Below, one piece after another: positions 1 through 10,656 of a DNA stretch of 64,000 nucleotides. This stretch comes from Pyropia yezoensis (lineage: Eukaryota; Rhodophyta; Bangiophyceae; Bangiales; Bangiaceae). The stretch lies in contig CM020618.1 of NCBI GenBank assembly GCA_009829735.1, positions 32,836,894 to 32,900,893 on the forward strand, given 5' to 3'. Within the stretch, counting starts at the first letter, position 1. Each line of letters opens with the position of its first letter. The notes under the pieces are model-generated. The model was given only the letters and a program-made list of their open reading frames with translations. It was not told the DNA's origin and searched no databases. A program made the translations under genes and the position numbers.

Positions 1-1
1 C

Positions 2-1360
2 GAGCTGGGCGACCACTTTTACCGGGGCCTCCTCTTCTTTTTCACGGCCCAGGTTCCCCTGTCGGAACCGCTGTCCTCGTGGGACGGGCGGCATCACGAC
101 GACCTACCGTCGGGTCAGCGCCCCCGCTACCAATGTCTCATGGCGTGGCTGTACGGGTCGGACGCGCTCGCGCAACACCAGTTGGCGAACTCTTGGTCGG
201 CCGAGATCCCCACTTCCGGTGACGCATTCATGTGCGCTCTCTTTCCACCAGACAACCGCGGGCGGGGCGTTGCTGTGGCAACGGTGGCAGAGGTCAAGGA
301 CATCCCGCTCACCCTCTTTGACCGCGACAAGGGAGAGCTCACCGTACGTAGCTCGTGGGCAGACGACGCGGTGGCGCTCAACTTTGAGTCTCGCCTCGAC
401 ACGTACCGTCTCGGCCACGTGCACGCGTCGCGTAACTCGTTTTATCTCTACGCCGGCGGCCGGCCGTGGGTGATCGACCAGACGCGGGCGGATGTGGAAA
501 ACCTGGGCCACTCCACCGTGCTCATTGACGGCGTCGGGCAGTCGGGAGGAGGTGACTCGGCGGGGCGCGACCTGTGGCCCTCTTTCCCGGCCGTGTGGAA
601 CGAAATGAGTGACGGTCCCGGCCTCACCGTCGCTGCCGCTGACGCCAAGTACGCCTACGCCTACTCCCTGCGGTGCGCGCCGCCTTACGAGTGTGTCAAC
701 AACACGTTTACGGCGCAGGCCTTTGGGTACGCCCCCGACCCGTACCAGCCGGCCTGGATGGCGGGCTTCCCCGTTGGTCCCAAGACCGTGTCCATTTTCA
801 ACCCCGTTGTACGCGCTTTTCGGACGGTGGCGTTTGCCAAGGGCCCTACTCCCTTTGTGCTCATCGTGGACGACATCCAGAAAGACACTGCTGAGCATAC
901 GTACGAGTGGATGGTCAACGTGCCGTTGGCTGGCACCCTCTGGCGCCACGAGGAGGAGGACGTGAATGCCGACCCCGAGTACTCATCTTACGGGGGACGG
1001 GACTTGGTTCTTCGCTACACCCCTGATGGGCAAGCTGGCACCCCGCGGCTTCTGATGCGCATCCTGCGCGCTGACGGGGAGTTGATGGACGGCGGACTGC
1101 GGGTGCGGGACCGCAAGGTGCGGATCAGGGACGCCAAGGTTGCCGCGAAGAAGGGCTTCAAGCGGGAGGAGAGCATCCGCACGGCCGGCTTTGCGGTCCG
1201 CTCCGTGACTCCCCAGTTTGTGGTGCTGGCGTGGCCATTTTTGCAGGGCCAGCCGCTTCCCGAGACACGTGTGGAGGGTGGGGGTGTGGTGACTGTTGCG
1301 GGGCGGCGCTTCCAGCTGACTCCCAACGTCGACGGCCGCACGCGGGTGGCAGAGGTTTGA
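2..1360 (+). CDS. Heparinase II/III-like protein, C-terminal part (5' end outside window)
   Basis: The frame is open from the window edge, with 46 codons before the first ATG at 140, so this is the 3' part of a longer gene and ATG 140 is probably internal. The 452 visible residues fit the C-terminal beta-sandwich domain of the heparinase II/III-like family: a GRPWVID motif at about residue 155, then a long run of alternating beta-strand segments, with VLIVDDI at about residue 285. Family members are polysaccharide lyases acting on uronic-acid polymers, and a role in wall or matrix polysaccharide turnover is inferred. The catalytic (alpha/alpha)-toroid would lie upstream and is not visible. 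No intron is seen. The stop is TGA at 1358-1360. Confidence 0.75.
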   Translation, partial: ELGDHFYRGLLFFFTAQVPLSEPLSSWDGRHHDDLPSGQRPRYQCLMAWLYGSDALAQHQLANSWSAEIPTSGDAFMCALFPPDNRGRGVAVATVAEVKDIPLTLFDRDKGELTVRSSWADDAVALNFESRLDTYRLGHVHASRNSFYLYAGGRPWVIDQTRADVENLGHSTVLIDGVGQSGGGDSAGRDLWPSFPAVWNEMSDGPGLTVAAADAKYAYAYSLRCAPPYECVNNTFTAQAFGYAPDPYQPAWMAGFPVGPKTVSIFNPVVRAFRTVAFAKGPTPFVLIVDDIQKDTAEHTYEWMVNVPLAGTLWRHEEEDVNADPEYSSYGGRDLVLRYTPDGQAGTPRLLMRILRADGELMDGGLRVRDRKVRIRDAKVAAKKGFKREESIRTAGFAVRSVTPQFVVLAWPFLQGQPLPETRVEGGGVVTVAGRRFQLTPNVDGRTRVAEV

Positions 1361-1930
1361 GCGGAGGAGAAGTGGCGGGGCGATGCGCGCGGCGCACCAG
1401 GCGGGAGCTGCTCGTGTACTGGCCGAAGAGGGGGGGATGGGGGTCGTGGTTAACAATATGTATGCTTTTCTTCGTGCACGTTCGTTGTCGGCAAGGTCCC
1501 TGGAGGTCTGGCTCAGGCGGAAGGGCAACCAGAGGTGGGGATGGCCAAGGAGAGGAGTCGGTCCTCAAGTGGAGGTGGGCGTTGGCCGACAGTGGGCGCG
1601 TTGCGGTGGGCAAAAATTCCAAGGAGCAGGGCCTGGGACAAGGTGCAATCGAGACTCACGGCATGTTCTGTTCATTCAGCGTTCAAGAATCTCTGCAAAA
1701 CACTCCCCTCTTCCCCAACAGGCCCCAGCAGCGGGCAAGAATCTCTGCAAAACACTCCCTTCTTCCCCAACAGGCCCCAGCACTCTGCTCGACCCCCCCC
1801 ATGCGTACTCCCACCCCCTTCATCGGGATGTCATCGGTTGGAAGTGGGGCGCGCCCCCCTTGCGTACCCGCACCCCTCTACATCGGGACGTTCATCGGTG
1901 GGGGGTCACCCCCTGCGCACTCCCTCCCCC
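1361..1930. other. Intergenic region between convergent genes
   Basis: No coding frame here looks real. The interval separates the convergent heparinase-like and LHCR genes, and it holds the two direct-repeat families listed separately (1684-1782 and 1821-1901). Confidence 0.6.
1684..1782 (+). repeat. Two tandem 47-bp copies, period 52 bp
   Basis: Copies at 1684-1730 and 1736-1782 differ at one base in 47. Each carries a CTTCCCCAACAG block that resembles a splice acceptor, but no exon follows. It is probably a local duplication in the downstream region of the LHCR gene. Confidence 0.8.
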
Positions 1931-1960
1931 CTACATCGGGACGTTCATCGGCTGGAAGTG
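1821..1960 (-). repeat. LHCR last codons present three times
   Basis: The final coding bases of the LHCR gene (1931-1960, ending in the TAG stop) recur with small changes at 1878-1901 and 1821-1847, downstream of the stop on the minus strand. The spacers between copies are C-rich and resemble each other (GCGTAC or GCGCAC followed by CACCCC or TCCCCC). This looks like tandem duplication of the 3' end of the gene into its own 3' UTR. Confidence 0.7.
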
Positions 1961-2647
1961 GAGAAGCTGCTGGACAATGGGCGTGTTATACATGACACTC
2001 TGGGTGATCATGCCTCCCGCGGCAAGCATTGCCAGACGCCCGTTCTTGATCTCTGAAGTCCGCAGCCGCTTGGCCTTCTCCCCGTCCATGGGGCCAGCAA
2101 ACTTGGTAAAGTCGAGGCCAAACGTCCCACCCACCCGCTCCGGGTGCTTGTCGAAAAATTCGAGCATCATTGGGTAGTTGACGTTGCCAGCGTACGTAGC
2201 GAGCTCGAACAGCCCACAAAAGGCAAAAATCTGCCACAACGCCAACGCTGGCACGTCGTTGAAGGCGCCCGCCGGCAGCGGGTTGGCGTAGAGGTGGTTT
2301 GGGAGGTGCACAAACTCCTGGACGACCATACCAAGCGCGCCAAGCATCGCCACCCTCCCATTCTTAATCTCGGCCTCAATCATCCAGCGTCGGTCGATGC
2401 GGGCCACAAAGCCAAACGGGTCAAATCCCGCAAAGCCGGGAATGCTTGCGTCAAGGTTCTGGGGGTTGGGCATAAAGGGCATGGAGGGGCTCTTGCCCGA
2501 CGACGACTTGGTCGGGGGGGGCGGGGAGGTGGTCATCCGGAGGGCCCGACGGGGGCCACCATCGCGCATGGTGGTGGCTACGGCGGAAGAGGCCCACGAG
2601 GTCCCGCGCAGCACGGGCAGGGCGGTCACAAACGCAAAGGCCGCCAT
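1931..2647 (-). CDS. Red-lineage light-harvesting chlorophyll-binding protein (LHCR type)
   Basis: A 238-residue thylakoid antenna protein that binds chlorophyll and carotenoid; LHCR proteins of red algae serve photosystem I. Residues 1-55 are Ala/Ser/Arg-rich with few acidic residues, as expected of a plastid transit peptide. The two diagnostic repeats are visible: EIKNGRVAMLGALG in helix 1 and EIKNGRLAMLAAGG in helix 3, carrying the paired Glu and Arg that cross-link the helices and bind chlorophyll. A middle hydrophobic helix (ALWQIFAFCGLFEL) lies between them, and the N-terminal PGFAGFDPFGF segment is also typical. The frame is open up to 2851, but the ATG at 2645-2647 begins a normal transit peptide and was chosen. 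No intron is seen. LHCR is used as a family name only. Confidence 0.92.
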   Translation of the reverse strand: MAAFAFVTALPVLRGTSWASSAVATTMRDGGPRRALRMTTSPPPPTKSSSGKSPSMPFMPNPQNLDASIPGFAGFDPFGFVARIDRRWMIEAEIKNGRVAMLGALGMVVQEFVHLPNHLYANPLPAGAFNDVPALALWQIFAFCGLFELATYAGNVNYPMMLEFFDKHPERVGGTFGLDFTKFAGPMDGEKAKRLRTSEIKNGRLAMLAAGGMITQSVMYNTPIVQQLLHFQPMNVPM

Positions 2648-2834
2648 GGTCGAGGGCGCGTGGGGAGGGAGATGGGCCGCGCGACCAGCGGGCGGTTGCG
2701 GCGAGGGTCGACGGTGGGTCGAGGGTGGCGGGGAGTTGGGGTGCGAGGGGGAGTGGAAGGCTGGCTTGGGGTGGCTGGGAGACAAGTGTGTCGTGTGAAG
2801 AGCTCGTCGGTCGGAGCTCGTGCGCGACCGACAC

Positions 2835-2850
2835 TGCGCTTTATGCACCA
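2835..2850 (-). promoter_or_regulatory. TATA-like promoter block upstream of LHCR
   Basis: On the minus strand the block reads TGGTGCATAAAGCGCA, about 190 nt before the chosen LHCR ATG. A near-identical 16-bp block (14 of 16 bases) lies upstream of a small minus-strand ORF at 10999-11014. Promoter function is inferred from position and recurrence. Confidence 0.45.
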
Positions 2851-4974
2851 CCTTGTCCCCTCCTCCGGCTGCCTGGACCAGCCATGGTCAGCCACGCAGC
2901 TCAGGGCGGTGCCTCGCAGCTCCCACCGACACCCCCCCCCAGCCCGCCCCCCCTCACGACCTCTCCCCTCCCCACCGAATGATGCTCACCTGCTCCGCTC
3001 CTCCCGCCGCTCCTCCCCCTATCCATGCAAGCACCCCGCCTTCGTGCGGGCAACTCGTTACCACCGGTTGCCATCGCGCGGGGGGGCTGAGCGCCCCTCG
3101 CAGGACGGGCCGAGGCAGCTCCCCAGCCCACTTCCCCTGGCGAAAGAAGGGGGCGGGGCACCCCGCCGGGGCGCCCCGGAGTGCCCGTGCGAGCCGGCGG
3201 CCACTACTGTACACACCCCCCGCGGTGTGTCCGAGGCGCCCGGCGTCTGTCGTGCGGGCCGCTGCACGCCGGCGGGCGTGTAGATCGGGCGTGTGGATCG
3301 CCGGCGGGGGCGTTCGGGAATGGACGGGAGGGTGCCGTACACTCTCCCCTGCAGGAGCCACGCATCAGATGGCGCGAGTGTTGCTTGGCGCTGAGGCCTC
3401 CCCCGAAGCGGCGCGCGCGTGTGCAAGTCGGCCAAGGTTGGCCCACCAACGGTGGCGGATCGCGAGATCACGTGACCTGTTCAACGGCCGCGTTCCATTG
3501 AGATGCCCCCCTCGGCCACTCAAGATTCAGTTTTGTCCGTTGGGGCATGCATTCAATTGACTGCCCCGCTGGGGCTCTGCGGGCCTGTGGGGGTGGGTTC
3601 CCGGAGGCGGTTGTCGACGTCGCTCTCCGAAAGGTGCTGCGGAACCGCCCGGAGCGACGGGATCATCATGCCTTTGCAAGTAGAGCGGCGCTGCTATCGT
3701 GGCGTGCTTTGCGGGGGCGCGCCGCTGCGGCTGGTTGCCGCCTCCGCTGGATGCAATGGATGTGGGGGGGGGGGGTGTGCGCGGGTGCTCGAAGACCCCA
3801 CCACCCGCCCGCGGCGCGTCGCTACCGCAGCTGCCACCCCTCTTAGCGGGTGCAGCACGCCCCGCCCCACCTGCCATCGCGGCCGCTCCCGTGGCTGCAG
3901 TGGCTGCGCAGTGATGAGCGGAGAGTGCGCCGCTGTTGCACCGTGGCGGGGGCAACTTGCGGCAGGAGTGGGGGAGATCGACGGCGCTTTCCCTAATTCT
4001 CCCCGCTCCCCCATGCACAGACTTGCGGCGCCGCCACGCGGAAAGCGGGACGTGGACAACCTATGACGCTGCCGCTGCAGGTGAGAGGGCCCGCCAACGA
4101 CATCAGGCGGAACAACGCAAGCCGGTGGTCGGTGGGCTCCCTGCGGAGCGACTATAATTCATCCTCCGAGGACTGTCGCCGACTGATCCGCTTCAAGTGG
4201 TACATTTCTCACCTCCCCCTCGTCTCCCGACTCGCGCCCGTCCGATGTGCCGCGGACGGCGGACATGGACACAGGCTGGCACCTGCCCAGACGCAGGCAC
4301 CTTCATGCGTATAAGCTGGCGAGCCTTTCTCGTCCCGCTCTCCTCTGTCGCGTGGAGCCGATCCGCCGCGCGGCGAGCTGCCTACCGTTTCGTGGCCTCG
4401 TCGATGCCTATATACAGTTCATACTTTTTACTTTTTGCGTCGAACGCAGAATGCTTTTCAAGTTGGATGTCTTTACGATCATGAAAGTACTCATTGACGT
4501 TACGCAATCAACTTAGCAGCTCGCGGACTCAGACACAAGACTTTCTCTAGTTTTTTCAAGACCAGGAAGACTTGAGTATTCCGTGTTCGATGATCGTGCA
4601 CCGCCGCGAGCCTGCTCGAGGCCTCCTACCGACTTCGCAGTGCACCCTGGCGGCAAGGCGGCCGCCGCCGACCGGGACGGCGGCTCCAGCCCATCTGGGG
4701 GGCGCCGCGCGTCACGCCTGCCGCCGCGCCGGAGGCTCGCCGCGGCTGGCCTCTCACCCTGTCGTATCGCCACTGGCATCCTGCCGTCGTGGGTGGGCCG
4801 GTCTGCCGGCTCCCCTTTAGCTGCCGTCTGAACTCCGCTCGTCACAGGCATCTCCCTATTGCCTACCTGTCGTCGGCAGCTGCCACTGCCGCCGCCGCCG
4901 TCTGTGCTCCCCTAATTCTTACACTCTGCCCCCCCCCCGCCGCGCCGTCCCCCCCCTCCATTTCCTCTCCTTGG
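2851..4974. other. Intergenic, GC-rich, no supported gene
   Basis: This is the divergent upstream space of the LHCR gene (minus) and the phosphatase gene (plus). The reading frames here overlap on both strands and have simple Ala/Pro/Arg/Gly compositions. A short AT-richer patch at about 4390-4570 includes TATATA near 4410, which could contribute to a promoter but is over 500 nt from the phosphatase ATG. Nothing else was recognised. Confidence 0.55.
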
Positions 4975-5892
4975 ATGGGGGCTTCCCTCCCGCCTCCCCC
5001 ACCCGGCGGCTGGCGATGGGCTGCCGCCTGGGCGGCGGCGGGCGCCCTCGTTGGCCTCTACCGGGCCGGTGCCGTCGGCGACGCCCTAACCACCATCGCG
5101 TCCGCTGCCCAGTACGTGCTGTTGATGCACACTCGCCGGCAGCGGCCGTCGCGCATCATCCTGGTGCGCCACGGGGAGTCGCTGGGCAACATCGACAAGA
5201 GCGTCTACGAGACGCTCGCCGACAGCCGGCTCCCGCTGACGGAGCGAGGAGTGGCGCAGGCGCAGGCGGCGGGGGAGCGGCTGCGTGACCTCATTGGCAA
5301 CGAGACGGTCTTCTGTTTTGTGTCCCCGTATGTGCGTGCGCAACAGACGTTGAACGAGATGGTGAAAGCCGCTGGGCTGTCGCCCTCCTCCTACCGCGTG
5401 CGCAACGACCCGCGGCTGCGGGAGCAAGACTTCGGAAACCTGCAGCAGGTGGACACTATGCGAGTCCTGATGGCCACTCGGAAGGAGGTGGGCCGTTTCT
5501 TCTTCCGCTTCCCCAATGGGGAGAGTGGCGCCGACGTGTACGACCGGGTGACCTCCTTCCTCAGCAGCGTCTTTCGGGTGATGGACAAGGTGCGGTCAGC
5601 GCCGCCACACCACCGGCGGTACGACAACATCCTGATCGTCAGCCATGGCCTGACCATGCGCATCATCTGCATGCGCTTCCTCCACTGGGAGGTGGAGCAG
5701 CTGGAGGACGTGTGGAACCCAGACAATGGGGAGGTGTGGGTGCTCGAGAGACATCCGGACACGGCCCGGTACGTGCTGTCGTCGCCGGTGGTGTGTGGGC
5801 AGAATCGGGATGAGGTAATTCCGGTGTGCATGCGGTCTACACCATCTTCGGCACTAGACCCAGACGTACGGGAGCGGGATGTGTCCCCTTGA
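4975..5892 (+). CDS. Histidine phosphatase, AT74/DET1-like branch, with N-terminal hydrophobic segment
   Basis: A 305-residue member of the phosphoglycerate-mutase-like histidine phosphatase superfamily. The catalytic RHG loop is in LVRHGES at about residue 63; the conserved FVSPYVRAQQT follows, then an EQDFGN block, RFPNGESGADVYDR, and the second catalytic His in IVSHGLTMR. These blocks and their order match the plant AT74 and yeast DET1 group of broad-range acid phosphatases better than glycolytic mutases. Residues 8-45 are hydrophobic (WAAAWAAAGALVGLY), suggesting a signal anchor, so the enzyme may face a secretory lumen or sit on a membrane. The frame is open to 4789; ATG 4975 was chosen because it leaves a compact hydrophobic N terminus. 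No intron is seen. Confidence 0.85.
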   Translation: MGASLPPPPPGGWRWAAAWAAAGALVGLYRAGAVGDALTTIASAAQYVLLMHTRRQRPSRIILVRHGESLGNIDKSVYETLADSRLPLTERGVAQAQAAGERLRDLIGNETVFCFVSPYVRAQQTLNEMVKAAGLSPSSYRVRNDPRLREQDFGNLQQVDTMRVLMATRKEVGRFFFRFPNGESGADVYDRVTSFLSSVFRVMDKVRSAPPHHRRYDNILIVSHGLTMRIICMRFLHWEVEQLEDVWNPDNGEVWVLERHPDTARYVLSSPVVCGQNRDEVIPVCMRSTPSSALDPDVRERDVSP

Positions 5893-6552
5893 AGCTCTGG
5901 TGTAGCGTGGGATGGAAAGAGGAATGGGAGAGGAGGCAAGGGGAGATGAGGGGTTGGAGTCAGACAGGAGGTCGGGAAGTTGGATGCACGTGCATTCATC
6001 AGGGCGGGGAAGGGCTTGGTGATGTGTTAGCTGGGGAGTGCGGGGGAGGTAGGTGTTCTGGGCTGGTGCAACGCGGGGCTGGGTAGGATGTGTGAGTGGG
6101 GGGGGCGCGGGGGGTGCAGCGCAGCTGGGGGCTCGTACGTGGCGACTCGGTGAGCGCTCTGGAAAAGATCGTTACCGGGGACCACTCTGAGACGACCGCC
6201 TCTGCTCATCTACGTGGCGGACGAGGGGGCGTGCGTCAGCCCGCCGCGCCCAAGCGTGCCGCCTCTGCCCTGACTGTGGCCGTGGCCACGACAAGGAGAG
6301 CCAACACTGCAAGCCCTGGTGCCCCGCCGTCAGAGGCCGCTTCTTGCGCATCCGCCTGACGCACGGCCGACATTTCGGGAGCACCAACCGCGTGGGCACC
6401 CCCGCCCCCGCCCGGTCTCGTCGCTCACCCCAGGTCGCCGCTCCCAGCCACCCACGTTGATGGCGCAGCACGTCAGGGCAACCCATGGCCGCCTCTGTCG
6501 CCGCCCCGCCTACTCGCTTGCGCCTCTCCACAACACCACAAAATGCACTGCC
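5893..6552. other. Intergenic, with a short Cys/His-rich open frame
   Basis: Mostly G-rich sequence without a supported gene. A plus-strand frame open from 6191 to the TGA at 6458-6460 encodes CRLCPDCGRGHDKESQHC followed by a basic tail. The Cys/His spacing resembles a zinc knuckle but is not a standard CCHC. There is no ATG in frame, so it is at most an exon or a gene relic. Confidence 0.35.
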
Positions 6553-7464
6553 CTACCGCTGCTTTCGTCGCTTCTTCGGCGAGGCCGCGACGGTCGCCGA
6601 GGGCGACGCACCGCCCCCCTCCCCACGGGTCGGCGAGCGCGTACCTGCCAGCGGGGTGCCCCCCACCGCCGCGGCCTTCGCCCGCCGCTTCTTCCCGCGC
6701 TTGGGTGTATTGGCATCGGCAGCAGACGGCGACGCGGGCAAAGGGACGGAAGCTCCCGTGGCGCACAAGGTATGCGCCACCTTGGAGGAGGTACGCACTG
6801 GCGTCTCGGCAGCCTCCGGAGAAGGGTGCGACGTCAGCGGCGTCGAGGTATCAGCCGCCACCGGGGACACCACAGCCCCTGTCTTGGCCTTCTTGGCCGA
6901 TTTTTTGTGAGCTGACGCGGTGGCCCTCTGAGAAGCCAGCTTTGCAGACGACTGGGGGGTGATCGTCACGGCGGCCGCCGCGGCAGCCCCCGACGATGAT
7001 GGCTTCACGGGGGCCCCCTGCGCCGCGCGAGCGGCGAGCGCCGCAGCTGCCACAGCCACCAATGCTGGTGACGGCGATGGCGCCGGCGTTGGCGCCGCTG
7101 CGCCCTCGCCCGACAGCCGCTGCTTCTTGGATGACCCCTTCGCGGGGCTCCCCGCGGGACCCCGTGCCGCAGCCAGAGCCTCCGCGGAAGCGGCAGGGTC
7201 AGCGGCAGTGGCGTTTCGGAGGCGGTGGCGGGAGCCCCCTGCCGCGGCCCCTGTCCCAGCCCTGCCACTCGCGTCGGCGGACGGGGCGTCCGGGGTGGTT
7301 ACGGGTTCGGCAGCCAGCGCAGTCGCCGCCTCGGCCGCTGCCGCGGCGGCCAGCCCCGACGACAGCCGCCGCACCTCCCCCGTTGGGCGGGTGGCGGCCA
7401 GAGCCGCGGCGGCGGCGGCGGTGGACAGGGGGACGGCGCGGTGGAGTGTCCAGCGGGGCTCCAT
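6553..7464 (-). CDS. Hypothetical Ala-rich protein with several basic nuclear-signal-like clusters
   Basis: A 303-residue frame from ATG 7464 to the TAG at 6553-6555; the frame is also open upstream to 7518. It is Ala/Ser/Pro-rich and predicted disordered, with basic clusters SSKKQR, HKKSAKKAKTG, PKRGKKRRAK and a terminal SPKKRRKQR. These resemble nuclear localisation signals or the tail of a linker-histone-like or chromatin protein. No folded domain is recognised. Simple GC-rich sequence can fake such frames, and plus-strand frames also run here; the repeated lysine clusters favour the minus strand. Function unknown. Confidence 0.45.
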   Translation of the reverse strand: MEPRWTLHRAVPLSTAAAAAALAATRPTGEVRRLSSGLAAAAAAEAATALAAEPVTTPDAPSADASGRAGTGAAAGGSRHRLRNATAADPAASAEALAAARGPAGSPAKGSSKKQRLSGEGAAAPTPAPSPSPALVAVAAAALAARAAQGAPVKPSSSGAAAAAAVTITPQSSAKLASQRATASAHKKSAKKAKTGAVVSPVAADTSTPLTSHPSPEAAETPVRTSSKVAHTLCATGASVPLPASPSAADANTPKRGKKRRAKAAAVGGTPLAGTRSPTRGEGGGASPSATVAASPKKRRKQR

Positions 7465-7518
7465 GGGCGGGGGAGAGGGGATGGGAGGAAGCTCGGCAGA
7501 GGGGAAGCGACACGCCAA

Positions 7519-10500
7519 AGTGAAGAACGGGGGGGCTCACGCCAGGGGTGCCCAAGTGGTTGACGGAAGGGGCGGTGGGGGGGATGGCGACTGGGCGGGC
7601 GGTCGGGGCGAGGGCGGTGGGAGTGCACGCAAAGAGAGCAGAGAGAGTGTTGACAAACGCACGGGGGCGCTGCGACCATAAAAACTCTACGCATAAGAGG
7701 GTAACGTACATATCTATGACTCGATTTCGATCACCGCCCAAGTTACCACGGTGGGTTCGTGGGATCGGCCGTTTCTGCCATGTAACATTGGTAATGAAGA
7801 AGTTCGTGAGCACTAAAGTTGGTGCATGTTCTGCCTTCTAGAGATTACTTTACTTCCGTACTTTGTCTACTTGGCTGCCAACAATGTAAAAACTTCTATA
7901 AAGCTTTGGACAATTCGCGCAATGAATAGGCTTATATTTCACACCCATTGAGTGATTGGAAGCCCGCATTTTGTGTAACTACATTCACATGTTCCACATA
8001 CGTGATCACACGTCACGCCCAGGGCTGCAGGCTTCTGCTCAGAGGTGTGATTCAAATAACTTTCGTCGCAAGAGAAACGTGAAGTAAATCAAACCTTTGC
8101 TTTAAAGCAAAAAAAGCACCTCACACGAATTAAATCGCGACGCCCCGACTTCAAAGCAACAAGGTGAATTTTATTGCATCACGTGCCGTCATTTGACGCA
8201 ACTGAGCAGACCACGCCGAGCAGGCAAGAAACAGACGTGGGCAGGCGGCTGGGAAAAGGCGTAAAGCAGTGCGGGCCTGCGTCAGCGCAGTTGTTGTCGT
8301 GCCACCTAAATGTGTATCGCAAGTCGCAAGACTCTTCGGCACCCCACGACATTGACCGGACACAACCACATGATGCAGGCATTGTACAGAGCAAGTGGTG
8401 ACACCAAGCGGAAGATCACCTCATAGCATTTCGACCTGAGAACAAAAAGAAAGAAAAAAACAATGTAGTCGAAATACTGGGACGCTCTCAGGAAAAATAC
8501 GGCTGCTTCTAGTACCCTCTTTTGGGACATCTGTAAGAACTGTGCTTTAGTTTCCCTGTGCGCACGTGGCAATTTCCGCAAAAAGGCATTGAGGCAGTGC
8601 GCCTGTCGAGAGTCTGCGCTTTCATGCTCCAGTGTAGGCATCTCGTTCGTGAAGCGCAGGTGACGCTAAGGAATCTGATTGAGGGAAGTGACTTTCGAAA
8701 AGATTGATTCTGACAAATTGAATTGATAATGGGTTAGTGTTTGACGATGATCCAATCACATGAGGGCCAGTCGTCTGGTGTCCCTGACAACGAGAAAACC
8801 TATCAAATATGAACTCAATCGAAAGATCTGAAGAGTCCGACTCCTAATGCACAGTGACAGAAGATTCGCGACTGCGCTTCGCCCGCCAAGTCGAAGAAGT
8901 GCTGCATAGCACGACGAGGGAACGGTTTACCGTGAACTGCGTACCGGCCGAACGAGGTCAAGACCCTGTATTGCTGATTTCTGAATTCTGTCCTGGTGGA
9001 CCGAGACTGACTCTCTAAGACGGGCTCTCAGCCAGTTGGATGGTCACTGGGACCGAGTCCCAGACCGATATGTCCCCACAGGCTGGGATCGCCTCCAAGT
9101 TTCTTCACACCTACGGAGAAACGAGTGGTTCTTCCAAGATCTCCCGGCAAAGCGCTCCTGGCAGTAGAGAAACTCAAGCTTATGAGAAGAAATAGAGAGA
9201 AACAGTTGCGGCCCTTTCTGGCCCGGCATACCCGCACATGATTGGGTTTTCAAGCAGCTGATAGCGCAGTCCACCCAATGCGGTGGCCGTTAATGCGAGA
9301 AGTTCACTTTGTGTTTTGGTATCGGGCCACCAGGACAGAATTCAGCAAGCAGCAATATGTAGCGCTAGATCAAGCTTCGTATTGATGAGAGACTGTCAGC
9401 AGGTGCAGACCCCGTTTCAGATCTCGGTAATTTCTCGGTAACATGGCATCAGAATTCCGTTACCAGGTCTCTAGCGCGGGGACCTTCAGCAGGTAGCAAA
9501 TCTCGCCGACAAGATGTCGACCTGCAGTCCAGAGTATTGCAGTGCCCCCCAGTTTGTCTCATGGGGACAACAACAAGAAGAGCCCAATGGCATGCCTCAG
9601 ATGACGCACCTTTGACCAATGACTGCTCCGCGCTGCTGTACAAACAGTGCGATCTGATACTTTCTCGAGATTTTTGACAGCATCGAAGGGGGAAGACACC
9701 CAGTTGCGACCTCTCCCACTGTTGTTGGGTGGATCACGCCGAGATAAAGGGAAAGCGGTCGAGATCGCCCGAGAAAACAACAGTGTTCTGAACTACCAGC
9801 GTTCGGTAAACGATCCGCTGCGACTGCAGCCGATCATCGCCTTCTCCAGACCAGAGCGCCAAAGCACGCTAGTGGCCAGCTCTCAGCTACCAGCACGCGA
9901 TTGGCTCATGATCTGTTTTGGCGCTGTTGCTGTTGTCGCCATGAGACAACACGGCAGGGAAATGCCATCGTTGACGAAGGAGTGAGTTGTCCCGTGAGAA
10001 CCGATCCGTCTGCGTTCGTGGGCGGGGAGTGGTGGCGGCGTCCGAGGACGCGGAGGGCAGGCGGCGTGCGGGGGTGGGTACGGACGTGATGTGGGCTGTG
10101 TGCGGCGACGCTCAGCAACTGCGCGTCACGCACGCACTCGGATGTAAAGAGCGGGTCAGCACGAGCGGGCAGCGGGGCCGAAACGTGTGCCTCCAGCAGT
10201 CATTCCTGGACGGAACGATGGTCAATTGCGGCCCACCCGGACGGGCGTTGTACTTTTTCTTCCTGAATACACCTCGTTACGACGGGCCATGCAAGGGCTC
10301 TTGCTCTACCAGATCTTGTTACGACAGCCGTGCTGGCATATATACGTGTGATGGATATAGCGAACTCTCAAAGAGATCTGCACATACTATAAGTCTCCAC
10401 TGGCAGCGGACTCGGAGAGCCCAATGTTCGGAAGTTTTTGACGTGCGTGGTACACATTATCTAGATATGTAAGTGTTAGAAACCATTGCAATAATTCCGC

Positions 10501-10656
10501 ATAATGTTTACTAACGATGGATGATTCCTCAAAGGAACTATGACCCTGCTCGGGCTGGCGGTGTGGGTCCACATCACAGCATATCTATCAGTGTGACCCA
10601 AAACCTATACTACGTGGGTTTTTAGCTCAGGGCATGTCTATCTGTGCACCTATAAT
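7519..10656. other. AT-richer gene-free stretch
   Basis: From about 7680 to 10650 the base composition is visibly less GC-rich than on either side, with many short A/T runs. The longest frames are about 100-160 codons, lack any recognisable motif and overlap on both strands. No LTR, inverted end or RNA gene was found by eye. It may be an old insertion or a noncoding-RNA region. Confidence 0.5.

Noticed and set aside
3503-4066. 187-codon plus-strand frame between LHCR and the phosphatase
   Set aside because: Simple composition, overlapping frames on both strands, no motif.
6959-7681. 240-codon plus-strand Ala-rich frame
   Set aside because: Overlaps the minus-strand frame 6553-7464, which has repeated lysine clusters; the plus frame is only simple Ala/Gly/Arg sequence.
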